This document shows positions 1-7,432 of a stretch of 58,930 nucleotides of DNA, one piece after another. Position 1 is the stretch's first letter; every line of letters starts with the position of its first letter. The stretch lies in the NCBI GenBank assembly GCA_937934645.1, contig CALGYZ010000005.1, forward strand, positions 1 through 58,930, read 5' to 3'. The DNA is from an uncultured Bacillaceae bacterium (GTDB lineage Bacteria > Bacillota > Bacilli > Bacillales > Caldibacillaceae). The translations under genes were made by a program, and so were the position numbers. Below the pieces are notes generated by a model. The model saw nothing but the letters and a program-made list of their open reading frames with translations. It did not search any database and was not told the DNA's origin.

Positions 1-37
1 AGCGTTCGTCCTGAGCCAGGATCAAACTCTCCAAAAA
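1..37 (-). rRNA. 16S rRNA, 5' end (partial)
   Basis: Read on the minus strand, the first bases carry the universal 16S start (GGAGAGTTTGATCCTGGCTC). The gene runs out of the window at position 1. The mature 5' end is placed near 37 by analogy with B. subtilis. Two strong promoters lie upstream, at 116-144 and 200-228. Confidence 0.95.
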
Positions 38-115
38 GTTTGATTGCTCTGACTAACATAAAACATAACGCTTTGCCCTGTTCAGTTTTCAAGGTTCAAT
101 TAATGTCGCTCAATT

Positions 116-144
116 ATCATAGCATGTTTGTTTTTTGATGTCAA
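116..144 (-). promoter_or_regulatory. rrn promoter P2 (sigma-A)
   Basis: Minus strand: -35 TTGACA (139-144), 17-bp spacer, -10 TATGAT (116-121). It is the proximal of two tandem promoters reading into the 16S gene, the usual layout of Bacillus rrn operons. The leader after it contains CTTGAAAACTGAACA, typical of rrn leaders. Confidence 0.9.
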
Positions 145-199
145 ACAAAAATAAGAAAGACCATCAAAATAAGTTCGTATCGTTTGAAGCGACTTTAAC

Positions 200-228
200 A
201 ATATATCATTAGTAAAAAACATTGTCAA
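200..228 (-). promoter_or_regulatory. rrn promoter P1 (sigma-A)
   Basis: Minus strand: -35 TTGACA (223-228), 17-bp spacer, -10 TATATT (200-205). It lies 84 bp upstream of P2. Both have a perfect -35 hexamer. Confidence 0.88.
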
Positions 229-327
229 CATATTTTATTATTTTTTAAAAAGCAGTTCTCCTTCGATGTTTCTTGTATTTCTCCATATTATTTCTGTTTC
301 CGTTCTTTTATGATTGCCCCGGGTCAA

Positions 328-357
328 GGAATAAAATTTTTTTCCGCCGCATAGTTT
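328..357 (+). promoter_or_regulatory. possible sigma-E promoter of pdaB
   Basis: A -10-like CATAGTTT (350-357) lies 14 bp after a weak -35-like GGAATAAA (328-335), about 28 bp before the pdaB start. PdaB of B. subtilis is made during sporulation, so a sigma-E promoter is expected, but the -35 match is poor. Confidence 0.35.
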
Positions 358-384
358 TGAGTAGACAAGTTAGGGGGGAAACCG

Positions 385-1134
385 ATGAACTTCTTTTATA
401 TTATAAACGGAAAAAAGCTGAAACAATATGCCGTTATTATACTCACTGCCCTTGTTTCCGCCTGGTTTTTATATATTCAAAATATCTCTCTTCAAGTATT
501 TTCTACGGATAACGGGCCAAAAGCTTTATACAAAGGAAAAAACGGCGTGGCTTTAACATTTAATATCAGCTGGGGAGATACACGCGCCGTTCCGATTATC
601 GATCTTCTCGTTGAAAAAAATGTGAAATCGGCTACCTTCTTTCTCTCCGGCGCCTGGGCGGAACAACATCCCCATATCGTGGAAAAGATAGCCGGCGCGG
701 GCTTTGAAATCGGACTGCTCGGCTATGAGTATTTAGATTACGAAGAAATTGACGACGACGAAATACGCCGGGATATTTTAAAAGCTGAAGAAGTTTTCAA
801 AAAGCTGAATATCAAACATAAAAAAATTGCCCGTGCTCCAAACGGCCACTTTGACCAACGGTTTATTAAAATTGCCGACCAGCTCGGTTATTCTGTTGTT
901 CATTGGAGCATTGACTCAAAAGATTGGAAAAGCCCAGGCGTTGAAAAAATTGTTCAAAACGTATCCAAAATGAAGAAAGGGGATATTATTCTTTTACATG
1001 CTTCAGATTCAGCAAAGCAAACAGCTGTTGCGCTTCCCGAAGTCCTGGACTTAATTGAAAAAAAGCGCCTGACCCTCTTAACGGTCAGTGAAATGCTAAT
1101 CGACGGGGAAGCCCGTACAAAGGAGATTCAATAA
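385..1134 (+). CDS. pdaB: PdaB-type polysaccharide deacetylase (sporulation)
   Basis: A 249-residue membrane-anchored NodB-fold protein: one N-terminal transmembrane segment (about residues 13-31), then a deacetylase-like domain (about 48-240) with the motif RAPNGHFD and a late LLHASDS motif. In B. subtilis PdaB acts in spore cortex formation. The usual NodB metal motifs are degraded: TFDDG is replaced by FNISWGD, and the region that normally holds SHTxxH reads GLLGYEYLDY, without histidine. This is also so in PdaB as I remember it. The ATG follows GGGGGG at 8-9 nt spacing. It sits between the rrn operon and kbaA, exactly as in B. subtilis, and is transcribed away from the rRNA genes. Confidence 0.92.
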   Translation: MNFFYIINGKKLKQYAVIILTALVSAWFLYIQNISLQVFSTDNGPKALYKGKNGVALTFNISWGDTRAVPIIDLLVEKNVKSATFFLSGAWAEQHPHIVEKIAGAGFEIGLLGYEYLDYEEIDDDEIRRDILKAEEVFKKLNIKHKKIARAPNGHFDQRFIKIADQLGYSVVHWSIDSKDWKSPGVEKIVQNVSKMKKGDIILLHASDSAKQTAVALPEVLDLIEKKRLTLLTVSEMLIDGEARTKEIQ

Positions 1135-1162
1135 AAAAGCTGCCGGACCGGCAGCTTTTTTA
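1133..1162. terminator. bidirectional terminator between pdaB and kbaA
   Basis: GCTGCCGG A CCGGCAGC hairpin (1139-1155) flanked by six A's and six T's, so it can stop transcription from both convergent genes. Confidence 0.9.
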
Positions 1163-1174
1163 TTGATTCTGATC

Positions 1175-1816
1175 CTAAACCCGGGTTTCCTTATTCACTG
1201 CCAGTCTTTCCTGCCTCTCCTCCCTGGCACGTTCAATATATCTGGGCAGCGCCAGTAATTGATAAGCATTGCAAATTAATAACGGAATCAACATTAAGAA
1301 AAGCCAATCTGCGTCATTTGTCCTTAAAACCGGGAACCACTCAACAACGGTCACAACCGTCATTAAAAACAACGCGGGAACGAAGGCATGCCAGCCGGTT
1401 TGTCTCGCTTTTACATATGCCGTGACCATTCCGGCCGCCAGCAAAAACAGGGCTAGGGAAAAATACGGAAACAGACTTTCATTTTCTTCCGCAAATCCCC
1501 GGTACCGGAAGTAAACGAGATCAAAGAGAATAAAAGCAATAATGACGATTTGAACCGGGTTCCAAAGAGAACGGAAAAAACCGAGTCCGATCCGGTGAAC
1601 CGTTAAGTAAGCGAAATAACCCATTTGGCTGATCACGCTGAATATAAATCCGACACCGAGCAACCAGGATGAAACGGCTGCAATTTCTTTTACATCTATT
1701 GTCCTAAAAAGCGGGGCATACTGTTCCCATTGAATAGTAAAACCGCAAATAACCGTTATAATACCGCCAATAAATAATGTGTGTACAAATAACCTCATCC
1801 AATTCTTAATATTCAC
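1175..1816 (-). CDS. kbaA: KbaA, membrane activator of KinB
   Basis: A 213-residue integral membrane protein with about six hydrophobic segments (roughly residues 10-30, 45-66, 82-104, 117-136, 145-163, 169-188) and a short basic tail. In B. subtilis KbaA is needed for the KinB branch of the sporulation phosphorelay. Identification rests on the N-terminal sequence, topology and the conserved position between pdaB and gerD. The start codon is GTG, supported by AAAGGAGG eight bases upstream. B. subtilis KbaA is slightly shorter (about 198 residues). Confidence 0.88.
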   Translation of the reverse strand: MNIKNWMRLFVHTLFIGGIITVICGFTIQWEQYAPLFRTIDVKEIAAVSSWLLGVGFIFSVISQMGYFAYLTVHRIGLGFFRSLWNPVQIVIIAFILFDLVYFRYRGFAEENESLFPYFSLALFLLAAGMVTAYVKARQTGWHAFVPALFLMTVVTVVEWFPVLRTNDADWLFLMLIPLLICNAYQLLALPRYIERAREERQERLAVNKETRV

Positions 1817-1977
1817 CCGGATTTCCTCCTTTATTAGTTTTTGGAATTTTCTAAAATATTTAACTGTATTCTATCAACCCGTTGTATAAAAATCCACCCA
1901 TTTATTATCAGTATATTTTTATGTCGAATTTGCTAATCTAACATTAGATATACAATGAAAGGAGCTTTTTACTCACC

Positions 1978-2550
1978 ATGGGAAAAAAACCTCTTTTTAT
2001 GCTCCTGTTCATCTCCCTTTTCCTGATTACCTGCGGTTGTTCTACCCCAGGTCAGGCATCGGATCATATGGATTACGAACAAACGAAAAAAATGGTCGTT
2101 GATATTTTAAAAACCGATGAAGGAAAAAAAGCGCTGAGAGAAATACTTTCCGAAAAAGAATTTAAATCGGAAATTGTCATGGATCATTCCGTCGTATCTG
2201 ATTCCATTCAAACAACCCTTGTTTCGGATAAAGGAAAAGATTTCTGGAAATCTGCATTTGAAGACCCAGATTTTGCGAAAAAATTTGCCGAAAGCATGAA
2301 AGATCAAAATGAGATGTTATTAAAACAAATGTTAAACGACCCGGAGTACCGGGAAAAAATGCTCGAATTGCTGCACGACCCGGAAATGGAAAAAGAGTTT
2401 ACCCACCTTCTTAAAAGCAATGAATTCCGTAAACATTTAGAAAGTGTTATTACAGAAACATTTGAAAGCCCTGTTTTCCAAGCCAAAATCAAGGATATTC
2501 TGTTGAAAGCAGCTGAAGAACAAAGCAAAAAAGAAGAGAAAAAATGGTAA
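1978..2550 (+). CDS. gerD: GerD spore germination lipoprotein
   Basis: A 190-residue protein with a lipoprotein signal peptide (hydrophobic residues 6-18, lipobox LITC with the lipidated Cys near residue 19), then a charged helical domain rich in short repeats of the type 'DPEYREKMLELL' and 'DPEMEKEF'. GerD of B. subtilis sits in the inner spore membrane and clusters nutrient germinant receptors into the germinosome. The ATG follows AAAGGAGC. It is a single-gene unit, divergent from kbaA and convergent with salA. Confidence 0.93.
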   Translation: MGKKPLFMLLFISLFLITCGCSTPGQASDHMDYEQTKKMVVDILKTDEGKKALREILSEKEFKSEIVMDHSVVSDSIQTTLVSDKGKDFWKSAFEDPDFAKKFAESMKDQNEMLLKQMLNDPEYREKMLELLHDPEMEKEFTHLLKSNEFRKHLESVITETFESPVFQAKIKDILLKAAEEQSKKEEKKW

Positions 2551-2551
2551 A

Positions 2552-2590
2552 AAGGGTGAACCTTTGCAGTGTTCACCCTTGTTGTTTGTT
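2552..2590 (+). terminator. terminator of gerD (probably shared with salA)
   Basis: AAGGGTGAAC / GTTCACCCTT hairpin (2552-2580) right after the gerD stop, followed by GTTGTTTG. On the other strand it lies just beyond the salA stop and is preceded by T-rich sequence only, so it mainly serves gerD. Confidence 0.8.
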
Positions 2591-2595
2591 TAAAA

Positions 2596-3663
2596 TTAAT
2601 TTTTTACCTTTTGTTTTTCGACGATATCGATGACTTTTTTCGCAATTTCTTTGTAAATTTTTCCGATTCTGTGGTCTTCCTGATACACAGACGGCGCAAA
2701 ATCATCTTCGTCAAAATCAGGCTGGCCGAGCGGGATTTTTCCGAGTAAAGGCACTTGTAATTCTTCGGCTAATTTTTCACCGCCGCCTTTTCCGAAGATG
2801 TATGCAATTTCTCCGGTTTTCCTGCTTTCAAAGTAGGACATATTTTCAATCACGCCGATGATTTCATGATTGGTTTGAAGGGCCATGGCGCCGGCACGGG
2901 CTGCAACAAACGCTGCTGTCGGATGCGGTGTGGTTACAATGATTTCTTTACAATCCGGCAACATTTGATGGACATCCAAAGCAACATCCCCTGTTCCCGG
3001 AGGCAAGTCAAGCAATAAATAATCTAAATCTTCGTCCCATTCTACTTCCTTAAAGAAGCTTGTCAACATTTTGCCTAAAAGCGGACCTCGCCAGATCACC
3101 GGAGCATTGTCCTCAACGAAAAACGCCATGGAAATCACTTTCACGCCGTAACGGTCCACCGGCAACACCTTTTTGCCGCGGACAGCCGGCCGGTCAACAA
3201 TTCCCATCATATCCGGCACGCTGAAACCGTAAATATCAGCATCAATCAGTCCCACTTTTTTCCCCAGGCGGGCCAGGGAAACAGCCAGGTTAACCGATAC
3301 GGTAGATTTTCCGACGCCGCCTTTTCCGCTGGCAATAGCAATAATCGTCGTGTCCGGATTCGGGAAAATTCCCCTGTCAGCGCTTCCTTCCGGTCTGAGC
3401 TTTTCGATTACTTCATCAGGCAAACTAGTAAAGCGGATGCCTACCGTTTCAAATCCCGCTTTTTTCAGCGCATTGACAACTTCAGTCTGGAGCTGGATTT
3501 GCTCCCTTGTTCCTTCTTTGGCTATTGCCAGTTTAACGCTTACATGTTTCTTTTCTTCATTGATTTTGATTTCAACAATTCCGTCTGTTTCTTTCAGCGT
3601 CTTATGTAAAAACGGATCCTCCATTTTTTCTAATAAATTTCGTACTTCGTTTTCATTCAACAT
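2596..3663 (-). CDS. salA: SalA, Mrp/NBP35-family ATP-binding regulator
   Basis: A 355-residue protein: N-terminal MIP18/DUF59-like domain (about 1-90), then a P-loop ATPase with the deviant Walker A SGKGGVGKST (about 112-121) and DLPPGTGD (about 221-228). In most Mrp/ApbC proteins a C-terminal CxxC binds an Fe-S cluster. Here the corresponding stretch reads MSYFESRKTGE, with no cysteine, as in B. subtilis SalA, a DNA-binding regulator that represses scoC and so favours exoprotease expression. I therefore call SalA and not an Fe-S carrier. It is monocistronic, after the cwlD terminator. Confidence 0.92.
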   Translation of the reverse strand: MLNENEVRNLLEKMEDPFLHKTLKETDGIVEIKINEEKKHVSVKLAIAKEGTREQIQLQTEVVNALKKAGFETVGIRFTSLPDEVIEKLRPEGSADRGIFPNPDTTIIAIASGKGGVGKSTVSVNLAVSLARLGKKVGLIDADIYGFSVPDMMGIVDRPAVRGKKVLPVDRYGVKVISMAFFVEDNAPVIWRGPLLGKMLTSFFKEVEWDEDLDYLLLDLPPGTGDVALDVHQMLPDCKEIIVTTPHPTAAFVAARAGAMALQTNHEIIGVIENMSYFESRKTGEIAYIFGKGGGEKLAEELQVPLLGKIPLGQPDFDEDDFAPSVYQEDHRIGKIYKEIAKKVIDIVEKQKVKN

Positions 3664-3723
3664 ACGATTCCGCCCCTTTTTATACAGTTGTCTCCTTTAT
3701 TATAAAACAATTCGATAAAATTA

Positions 3724-3761
3724 AGAAATCCTTTGCAGTATTTTGAAAAATGCAAAGGATT
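3724..3761 (-). terminator. terminator of cwlD
   Basis: AATCCTTTGCA / TGCAAAGGATT, a perfect 11-bp stem (727-737 with 751-761 of the 3 kb region) just after the cwlD stop, followed on the minus strand by TTTCTTAATTTT. Confidence 0.85.
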
Positions 3762-3766
3762 ACCAA

Positions 3767-4504
3767 TTAGTGATTCGGCTTTTCCTCCCGCTTAATCCGC
3801 TCATTTCTTTCTTTTGTGAAATAACGGCTGATTCCTTCATAAATGGATGCCGCAACCTTTTCCTGATACCGGTCCGACAATAACTGGTCCCGTTCCCCAG
3901 GGTTTGACAAAAATCCGACTTCCACCAGCACCCCCGGCTTTTCAGACGCTTTAAGCAAATATACGTGGCCGATGGGTCTGGCCTTTCTGTTTGTATCCAG
4001 ATGTTTGACGAGTTCTTCCTGGATCATTTCCGCTGCCACTTTATTTTCGATAAACTTCTTGTGATAAAATGTTTGGGCGCCGTACCAGCGCGGTGACGGA
4101 ATGGAATTTAAATGGATGCTGACGAAAAAATCCGCCTCCGACTCATTAATCAACTGTACGCGCCGGTGCAAATCCTCCGTTTTTCTCCGGCTCAATCCGC
4201 GCGTATCTTCATCCGCCAGATCGGTATCATCTTCCCGGGTCATAAGTACTAGAGCCCCCTGCTGCTGTAAATAATCCCGTAGCTTTTTGGCAATGGATAA
4301 CGCAATTTCTTTCTCTACCGCATCACCGCTTTCGGCCCCTCCGTCGACACCGCCGTGCCCGGGGTCGATATAGATGATTTTTCCTGACAGCGGCATACTC
4401 CACGAATGCCATGCACCCTTATCGAAAAGCCGGTCTTGCAAAAAATACATAAAAAATCCAAAAACGGCAATAATTATACTGATTATAAACCATTTTCTTT
4501 TCAT
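3767..4504 (-). CDS. cwlD: CwlD, N-acetylmuramoyl-L-alanine amidase (muramic-delta-lactam synthesis)
   Basis: A 245-residue Amidase_3 protein with an N-terminal transmembrane/signal segment (residues 5-21). Zinc-site motifs are visible: DPGHGG (H), an E in the segment EKEIALSIA, SIHLNS (H), and catalytic E in LVEVGFLSNP. CwlD removes the peptide side chain from cortex muramic acid so that PdaA can form muramic-delta-lactam, which is needed for germination. The ATG follows AAGGGGG at six bases. That ribosome-binding site lies in the 3' arm of a hairpin with a predicted sigma-E promoter (see 4512-4553). It follows ybaK as in B. subtilis. Confidence 0.95.
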   Translation of the reverse strand: MKRKWFIISIIIAVFGFFMYFLQDRLFDKGAWHSWSMPLSGKIIYIDPGHGGVDGGAESGDAVEKEIALSIAKKLRDYLQQQGALVLMTREDDTDLADEDTRGLSRRKTEDLHRRVQLINESEADFFVSIHLNSIPSPRWYGAQTFYHKKFIENKVAAEMIQEELVKHLDTNRKARPIGHVYLLKASEKPGVLVEVGFLSNPGERDQLLSDRYQEKVAASIYEGISRYFTKERNERIKREEKPNH

Positions 4505-4511
4505 TCCAATC

Positions 4512-4553
4512 CCCCTTGCCCGTCCAATAAAAATATATGGACGAAGGCAGGGG
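4512..4553 (-). promoter_or_regulatory. hairpin that hides the cwlD ribosome-binding site
   Basis: On the minus-strand RNA the 5' arm (4553-4538: CCCC, UGCC, UU bulge, CGUCCA) pairs with the 3' arm (4526-4512: UGGACG, GGCA, A bulge, GGGG), giving 14 Watson-Crick pairs and an 11-nt loop. The 3' arm contains most of the AAGGGGG Shine-Dalgarno sequence of cwlD. Transcripts reading through from ybaK would carry the whole hairpin. Confidence 0.7.
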
Positions 4554-4561
4554 AATAGAAC
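4532..4561 (-). promoter_or_regulatory. predicted sigma-E promoter of cwlD
   Basis: Minus strand: -35 GTTCTATT (4561-4554; 6 of 8 to GTCATATT), 14-bp spacer, -10 CATATATT (4539-4532; close to CATACANT). The start would fall near 4525, at the beginning of the 3' arm of the hairpin, so this transcript would lack the 5' arm. cwlD of B. subtilis is known to be transcribed by sigma-E RNA polymerase. Confidence 0.6.
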
Positions 4562-4570
4562 TGCGCTTCC

Positions 4571-5014
4571 TTAATGAAGTCGCATTTTATATCTTAATTT
4601 ACCGTTGTTAAACCCCTCAATAAACCAATATTTTACAAACTGCCTGCAGGTTTCCTGCAATTTCACATCGCCGGATCCGAACCGGCCGCTCAGCCAAAAG
4701 GTGATAAAATCATACAGGGCCAAAGCGTAGCTTTCCCGCTCTTCTTCGGACGATTCAAGCACTTCTTCCAGCGGTTTTCCGTAATATCCGATTCTGCTGT
4801 AACGGCTACCTAATATATATGCTTCAAGGGCAATATCATAAAAACCTTCTTCAACGGCGAGGCCGAACATATCCCCGCCGGAAGCCGGTGCGGTGCCGAA
4901 AAATCTTCCGACACTTTTCTTTAATGCCTCAAGCGATAATTCCCTGAGCAAACTCCGCTCAAAACGGATTTGCTTTTCATGCCGCCTTTTTAAAAATGTA
5001 GTATCCACATTCAA
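4571..5014 (-). CDS. ybaK: YbaK family protein (DUF2521), unknown function
   Basis: A 147-residue soluble protein, rich in charged and aromatic residues, with no signal peptide or known catalytic motif. It matches the uncharacterised B. subtilis YbaK by position directly upstream of cwlD and by overall sequence. The start is TTG, supported by AAAGGGGGA about seven bases upstream. In B. subtilis ybaK and cwlD can be cotranscribed. Here the 66-bp spacer holds the cwlD hairpin. No function can be given. Confidence 0.85.
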   Translation of the reverse strand: MNVDTTFLKRRHEKQIRFERSLLRELSLEALKKSVGRFFGTAPASGGDMFGLAVEEGFYDIALEAYILGSRYSRIGYYGKPLEEVLESSEEERESYALALYDFITFWLSGRFGSGDVKLQETCRQFVKYWFIEGFNNGKLRYKMRLH

Positions 5015-5177
5015 ATTAAAATCCCCCTTTGTTTTTATTGTTTACAGGACAAAGGAGGAATCACAAACAAACTGATGGAAACGGTGGTAATTTCATCTTT
5101 CCGCACACAGGGGCGTAATAACTGCGGATTTTGCAAATACTGATCATATCAAGGCTGAATAGGCGGACACGGATGCA

Positions 5178-5894
5178 CTATTGTCCCCGGCGGGCAAAAT
5201 CAATAAACCGGAATTTATCGAGCCGGTGGCGGGATTCTGAATACTGGAATAAGCTCGTATCCTCCAAATATACATGGCTTTTCACCACAACGATATGTTG
5301 ATCACCCTTCACATCAAGCAGTTCCCGGTCTTCTCCGGTAACGGTGTCCACAAAGAACTCTTTTTTGGCGAAGCTGATTTTTAAGTCAAGCTCATTTTCC
5401 AAATATTCATAAATGGAGTCCTCACAAATTTCTTTTGATAGTACTGGGACATATTTTTTATTAAAAAAATCTTTATCCAGGATAATACGTTCCCCGTCAA
5501 TCATCCGGGTGCGGACAACTTTCCAAACCCAGTCTTTTTCCGTAATTTCCAGTTCTTTTTGCAAATGTTCATCCGGCTGTATAAGATCAAAATCATTGAC
5601 AATGGTTTTCCAATCTTTCCCCATCCGGGTAACAATTTCCTTAAAGCTGACCAGGCCTGAAAAAGGCAGCTGGTACTTGCTCATCTCAAGCACGAAGGAT
5701 CCTTTTCCCCTGATTTTTTGAATATAACCGTTTTGTGAGAGTAAGTTTAATGCTTTACGCACCGTCTCTCGGGATGTTCCGTATTTTTCCACAAGTTCAT
5801 TTTCCGACGGCAGTTTTTCATTCGGCTTCAATTTGCCGGATTGAATCTGTTCAATAATATCGTCATAAATCTTGACATACTTTATTTTCGTCAT
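5178..5894 (-). CDS. treR: TreR-like GntR-family repressor
   Basis: A 238-residue protein with an N-terminal GntR winged helix-turn-helix (about 1-70; LPSENELVEKYGTSRETVRKA is typical) and a C-terminal UTRA ligand-binding domain (about 90-233). Sequence agreement with the B. subtilis trehalose operon repressor TreR runs through the UTRA domain, including EICEDSIYEYLE and the end SRHRLDKFRFIDFARRG. TreR binds trehalose-6-phosphate and releases the tre operator. No trehalose PTS gene (treP) or phosphotrehalase (treA) is adjacent, so it is an orphan here. I found no clear TTGTATATACAA operator nearby. The ATG has only a weak ribosome-binding site (GGTGATGAT). Confidence 0.85.
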   Translation of the reverse strand: MTKIKYVKIYDDIIEQIQSGKLKPNEKLPSENELVEKYGTSRETVRKALNLLSQNGYIQKIRGKGSFVLEMSKYQLPFSGLVSFKEIVTRMGKDWKTIVNDFDLIQPDEHLQKELEITEKDWVWKVVRTRMIDGERIILDKDFFNKKYVPVLSKEICEDSIYEYLENELDLKISFAKKEFFVDTVTGEDRELLDVKGDQHIVVVKSHVYLEDTSLFQYSESRHRLDKFRFIDFARRGQ

Positions 5895-6080
5895 ATCATC
5901 ACCGTATTTTTCTTTAATTAAAAAAGGATATCGTCTCTGTTAAACCGGATGTGCCAGCAAGAATTGGAACACCCGTTCAAGAATGAATAGACACGGACCC
6001 GGAGCAGCACAGAAAAACCCGCCAATTTCAGGATGTTTTTTGCTGTACAAGATAACTGTCTCTTGATGACATTCCTTCTG

Positions 6081-7007
6081 TTAACCTGACTGTTTCCTAA
6101 TCCACTCAAGAACATCCGTATATACTTCATAACGGTTGATTTCGTTCAACATTTCATGACGGCCACCTGGGTACAACTTTCCGGTGACCGGATTGCCATG
6201 TTTTTTATAAAGTCCGATGACTTCCTCCACCCCTTTCCCGTAATTCCCTACCGGATCTTCCGTCCCGCTGAAAATGAAAATGGGCAGGTTTTTTGGAGTT
6301 TTTGTCAGCTCCTCCGAACGGTGAATAAGTCGCAATCCGGTTAACAAGTCTTCATAAAAGCTTGTCGTGCAAATAAATCCGCATAGGGGATCGGCCATGT
6401 ACTCCTGAACGGTTTTTTCATCCCTGCTCAACCAGTCAAAAACTGTTTCGGGATTTTTAATTTTGCGATTGTAACTGCCGAAAATCAAATTATTTAATAA
6501 TGAGCTTTTTACTGTCGCACCTCTTTTTTTCTTTTCCCTTCTGGCAAGCCAGATCCCGGCTGCCCCTAAAGTTCCCGGATCACCGGCGGTACCAGACAGG
6601 ATCACTCCGGCAAGCGGTTCATGATATTTCTGGATATACCTGCGTACGAGAAATGATCCCATGCTGTGCCCGAGGAGGAAAAGCGGCGTTTCCGGATATT
6701 GTTTTCGGATCATTTGTGTAACGGTATGAAGATCATCGGTGACCCGTTCAAAGCCATTTTCCACGGCAAAAAAGCCGTGCGGTCCCTTTCTTTCCCCTGT
6801 TTTGCCATGACCGCGGTGGTCATTTCCAAAAACAAATATCTGCTGCTCTACTAAAAAACGTGCAAATTCCTCGTAGCGCCCCATATGTTCTGCCATTCCG
6901 TGGGCAATCTGGACGAGCGCTATAGGTGTTGTATCTTTTTCATACCATTTATATAAAAGAAGTGTTTCACCGTCTTTTGTTATAATCCAGGTTTGTTCAC
7001 GATTCAT
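6081..7007 (-). CDS. alpha/beta hydrolase, lysophospholipase/monoacylglycerol lipase type
   Basis: A 308-residue Hydrolase_4 (serine aminopeptidase S33 fold) protein. The oxyanion-loop HG is in QIAHGMAEH, the nucleophile elbow is GHSMG, and the probable catalytic Asp and His are in FSGTEDPVG and GGRHEMLNE. There is no signal peptide, so it is cytosolic. Substrates are probably acyl-glycerols or lysophospholipids, by family only. I chose the ATG with GAGAGTGA upstream. A GTG three codons earlier would overlap that site. A possible weak promoter (TTGCTA, 17 bp, TAATCT) lies just upstream. With treR it occupies the place of ybaJ in B. subtilis. Confidence 0.85.
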   Translation of the reverse strand: MNREQTWIITKDGETLLLYKWYEKDTTPIALVQIAHGMAEHMGRYEEFARFLVEQQIFVFGNDHRGHGKTGERKGPHGFFAVENGFERVTDDLHTVTQMIRKQYPETPLFLLGHSMGSFLVRRYIQKYHEPLAGVILSGTAGDPGTLGAAGIWLARREKKKRGATVKSSLLNNLIFGSYNRKIKNPETVFDWLSRDEKTVQEYMADPLCGFICTTSFYEDLLTGLRLIHRSEELTKTPKNLPIFIFSGTEDPVGNYGKGVEEVIGLYKKHGNPVTGKLYPGGRHEMLNEINRYEVYTDVLEWIRKQSG

Positions 7008-7230
7008 TTCAATCACTCTCTACTCTCTATATTTTAGATTAGGGAAAATACGGGAAAATAGCAAGTTCTCATTATTTTCCCTACCCGGGATAAAAACAAG
7101 TGGAATGCGCTGCCTGTTTACAAATCCCGCCTATTCATAACCTGAAAATAATGTAGCACCTTTCCTATCCGGCCATAGAATGGATGCCATAGTATGATGA
7201 AGAAATTTTTCTTTCCATTCCCGAATGAAA

Positions 7231-7272
7231 AGAATAAAACAGCTGCTCAACCGGTCAAATGTATGAGCAGCT
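7231..7272 (-). terminator. second terminator downstream of rpsI
   Basis: AGCTGCTCA / TGAGCAGCT, a perfect 9-bp stem (7241-7249 with 7264-7272), followed on the minus strand by GTTTTATTCTTTT. Confidence 0.65.
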
Positions 7273-7380
7273 TCCTTAAATTGAAAAAAACAATGTAAAA
7301 GAAATTTCCGTCTTCTCTTTTATAAATTCAGGAAAATTTCAAATTGTTTCCGGCACTAACAGGTACATTTCCACAAAAAA

Positions 7381-7420
7381 TAAAAAAGACTCTTCCCACT
7401 GAAGTGAAAAGAGTCTTTGA
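7381..7420 (-). terminator. terminator of rplM-rpsI
   Basis: AAAGACTCTT / AAGAGTCTTT 10-bp stem with a 14-nt loop, followed on the minus strand by a run of T's, 12 bp after the rpsI stop. Confidence 0.88.
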
Positions 7421-7432
7421 AACGTTGATATA

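Larger units (their letters stand above)
7008..7432. other. 425-bp intergenic region, rpsI to hydrolase
   Basis: It holds two terminator-like hairpins (7231-7272 and 7381-7420) and a weak promoter candidate for the hydrolase. I see no plausible small gene and no convincing gene remnant. Confidence 0.6.

Noticed and set aside
273..512. 79-codon open frame overlapping the pdaB start
   Set aside because: It overlaps pdaB in another frame and has no ribosome-binding site. PdaB has a good start and family match.
1862..1977. Sigma-G promoter for gerD
   Set aside because: gerD is a forespore gene in B. subtilis, but no pair of sigma-G-like hexamers with correct spacing could be found here.
6040..6060. 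Possible TreR operator half-site (CTTGTACAG)
   Set aside because: Only one half of the TTGTATATACAA-type palindrome is present, and it lies downstream of the hydrolase and not in a promoter.
5918..6130. 70-codon minus-strand frame between treR and the hydrolase
   Set aside because: It overlaps the end of the hydrolase gene in another frame, has no ribosome-binding site and no family resemblance.
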